Of a DNA stretch of 5,263 nucleotides, positions 4,422 through 5,263 are shown piece by piece. A program made the translations under genes and the position numbers. The notes beneath the pieces are model-generated. The model saw nothing but the letters and a program-made list of their open reading frames with translations. It was not told the origin of the DNA and did not search any database. Source of the stretch: a bacterium (GTDB taxonomy: Bacteria > Cyanobacteriota > Vampirovibrionia > Obscuribacterales > Obscuribacteraceae); contig JAUIJG010000370.1 in assembly GCA_030431355.1 (NCBI GenBank), positions 1 through 5,263 on the forward strand. The letters are read 5' to 3'. How positions within the stretch are numbered: the first letter of the stretch is position 1; each line of letters opens with the position of its first letter.

Positions 4422-5263
4422 CTACTTAAGTGCTTGCTTCAAGAAGCCGAGCGCCCAATCGTGCAATTGATTCCAGCCGATTACATGACGCATGGCAGTC
4501 ATTCGCCGTCTCTTTTCTTCCACCGGCATATTTATCGCTTTGTTCAAAGCTCCAGATATGTCTGATGGAGAGCGCGGATCGACAACCAGGGCGCCCTGGC
4601 TAAGCTCGGAAGCACATCCTGCGTTTTTACTTACAATGAGCACGCCTTGCTCGTCTTGTCTGCAGGATACAAATTCTTTGGCGATAAGATTGAGACCATC
4701 TCTTATTGAGTTGACGCAGAGTACATCCGCGGCCTGGTACCATGCCGCCAGCTCTTCTAAGGTGAGTTTTGTATCCAGGTGAATGATGGGAGACCAGCCA
4801 TCGGTGCTGAATCGCTCGTTAATCTCCTTGATCTTGTCCTCTGCCTGGAGAGCGTATCGGGTATATTCTTCTTCTTCAGATTGGGGCGGCTGGGAGATTT
4901 GAACATAGTGGAAGCGCCGGTGCATCTCAGGAGCTACTGTCAGGAAATACTCTATGGCATGAAGTTTTTCGAGCACTCCTTTGGTGTAGTCGAGACGGTC
5001 AATACCGAGAATGATCTGGTTGGCCAGTCTGTATTTGACCGCCAGAGCTTCTGCCACGGGGCGAACTAAACTGGAAATATCCTTCCATCTATCCACGTCG
5101 ATTCCCAGGGGCATTACTGCAATTCTTGTTTTTCGACCCTGCCAATCGATGGTCATATCCATCTGATCCACTTTTAGATCAGGAAATAGGATCTCTACCG
5201 TATCCATAAAGTTGTGGGCATATTCAGCCGTGTGGAAGCCGAGCAGTCTATTGGAGAGAAGAC
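4422..5263 (-). CDS. otsA: Family GT20 glycosyltransferase, probably trehalose-6-phosphate synthase (OtsA), 5'-truncated by window edge
   Basis: Retaining GT-B enzyme expected to join a nucleotide-activated glucose to glucose-6-phosphate, giving trehalose-6-phosphate in the cytoplasm. The C-terminal 279 residues are visible. The frame is open to the window edge: LLGFHTAEYAHNF (the family's L-I/L-G-F-H-T motif) lies upstream of the ATG at 5207, which is therefore internal. Other landmarks: VMPLGIDVDRW, GIDRLDYTKG (5000-4977; Arg and Lys of the donor-phosphate site), INERFSTDGWSPI, AAWYQAADV, and RDGLNLIAKE (4703-4674; catalytic-site Asp and C-terminal Glu). The protein ends soon after the nucleotide-binding domain, with no fused OtsB phosphatase. 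DRLDYTKG favours OtsA over glucosylglycerol-phosphate synthase (GgpS), a close GT20 relative in cyanobacteria, but the acceptor-site N-terminal residues are not visible. It is convergent with nuoK and has no evident functional link to it. Confidence 0.85.
   Translation of the reverse strand, partial: LLSNRLLGFHTAEYAHNFMDTVEILFPDLKVDQMDMTIDWQGRKTRIAVMPLGIDVDRWKDISSLVRPVAEALAVKYRLANQIILGIDRLDYTKGVLEKLHAIEYFLTVAPEMHRRFHYVQISQPPQSEEEEYTRYALQAEDKIKEINERFSTDGWSPIIHLDTKLTLEELAAWYQAADVLCVNSIRDGLNLIAKEFVSCRQDEQGVLIVSKNAGCASELSQGALVVDPRSPSDISGALNKAINMPVEEKRRRMTAMRHVIGWNQLHDWALGFLKQALK

Noticed and set aside
4416..4447. Possible bidirectional terminator between nuoK and the otsA-like gene
   Set aside because: The palindromes AGTAGACTACT and CTTCAAGAAG have almost no loop, low GC and no T-tract.
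4492..5069. Two 96-codon + strand ORFs opposite the otsA-like gene
   Set aside because: Antisense to clear GT20 motifs (DRLDYTKG, RDGLNLIAKE); no protein resemblance of their own.

Overview
The window holds the 3' part of a complex I (NADH-quinone oxidoreductase, NDH-1) gene cluster on the + strand, followed by the convergent 3' end of a glycosyltransferase family 20 gene on the - strand. The order is nuoD (5' end missing), nuoH, nuoI, nuoJ, nuoK, then otsA-like (5' end missing). Genes fill nearly all of it. The only gaps are 62 bases between nuoD and nuoH, 8 bases between nuoI and nuoJ, and 42 bases between nuoK and the otsA-like gene. The nuoH/nuoI and nuoJ/nuoK pairs overlap by 8 and 14 bases. 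This tight packing points to one transcript with translational coupling. No RNA gene, CRISPR array, insertion sequence or convincing terminator was seen.

Organism (inference): a bacterium of roughly balanced base composition. The closest remembered relatives of NuoK and NuoJ are the cyanobacterial/plastid subunits NdhE and NdhG. The NuoK core keeps the plastid/cyanobacterial ending (TVDMDRFNLLRW), and NuoJ keeps the LPFEFASVLLL block. The order D-H-I-J-K equals ndhH-A-I-G-E, the plastid order, and no nuoE, nuoF or nuoG lies between D and H. NuoI, in contrast, has a normal bacterial first cluster motif and not the spaced cyanobacterial one. A non-photosynthetic relative of Cyanobacteria (Vampirovibrionia/Melainabacteria-like, or a neighbouring lineage) would fit, but this is not proven.

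How the genes work together: NuoD and NuoI belong to the Q module of the peripheral arm. NuoI carries clusters N6a/N6b and passes electrons towards N2 and the quinone pocket formed by NuoD, NuoB and NuoH. NuoH, NuoJ and NuoK form the membrane heel next to that pocket and link quinone reduction to the antiporter-like subunits (NuoL/M/N), which are not encoded in this window.

The most unusual signal is that three of these subunits are much larger than their families. NuoH (469 aa) has about 140 extra residues in three blocks, including an additional N-terminal membrane helix. NuoI (283 aa) carries a tail of about 125 residues made of 8-residue Lys-Pro-Ala repeats. NuoK (194 aa) has an N-terminal addition of about 95 residues with three predicted membrane helices. 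All catalytic and proton-path residues that can be checked are kept, so this looks like a functional complex I with lineage-specific additions around the heel of the membrane arm.
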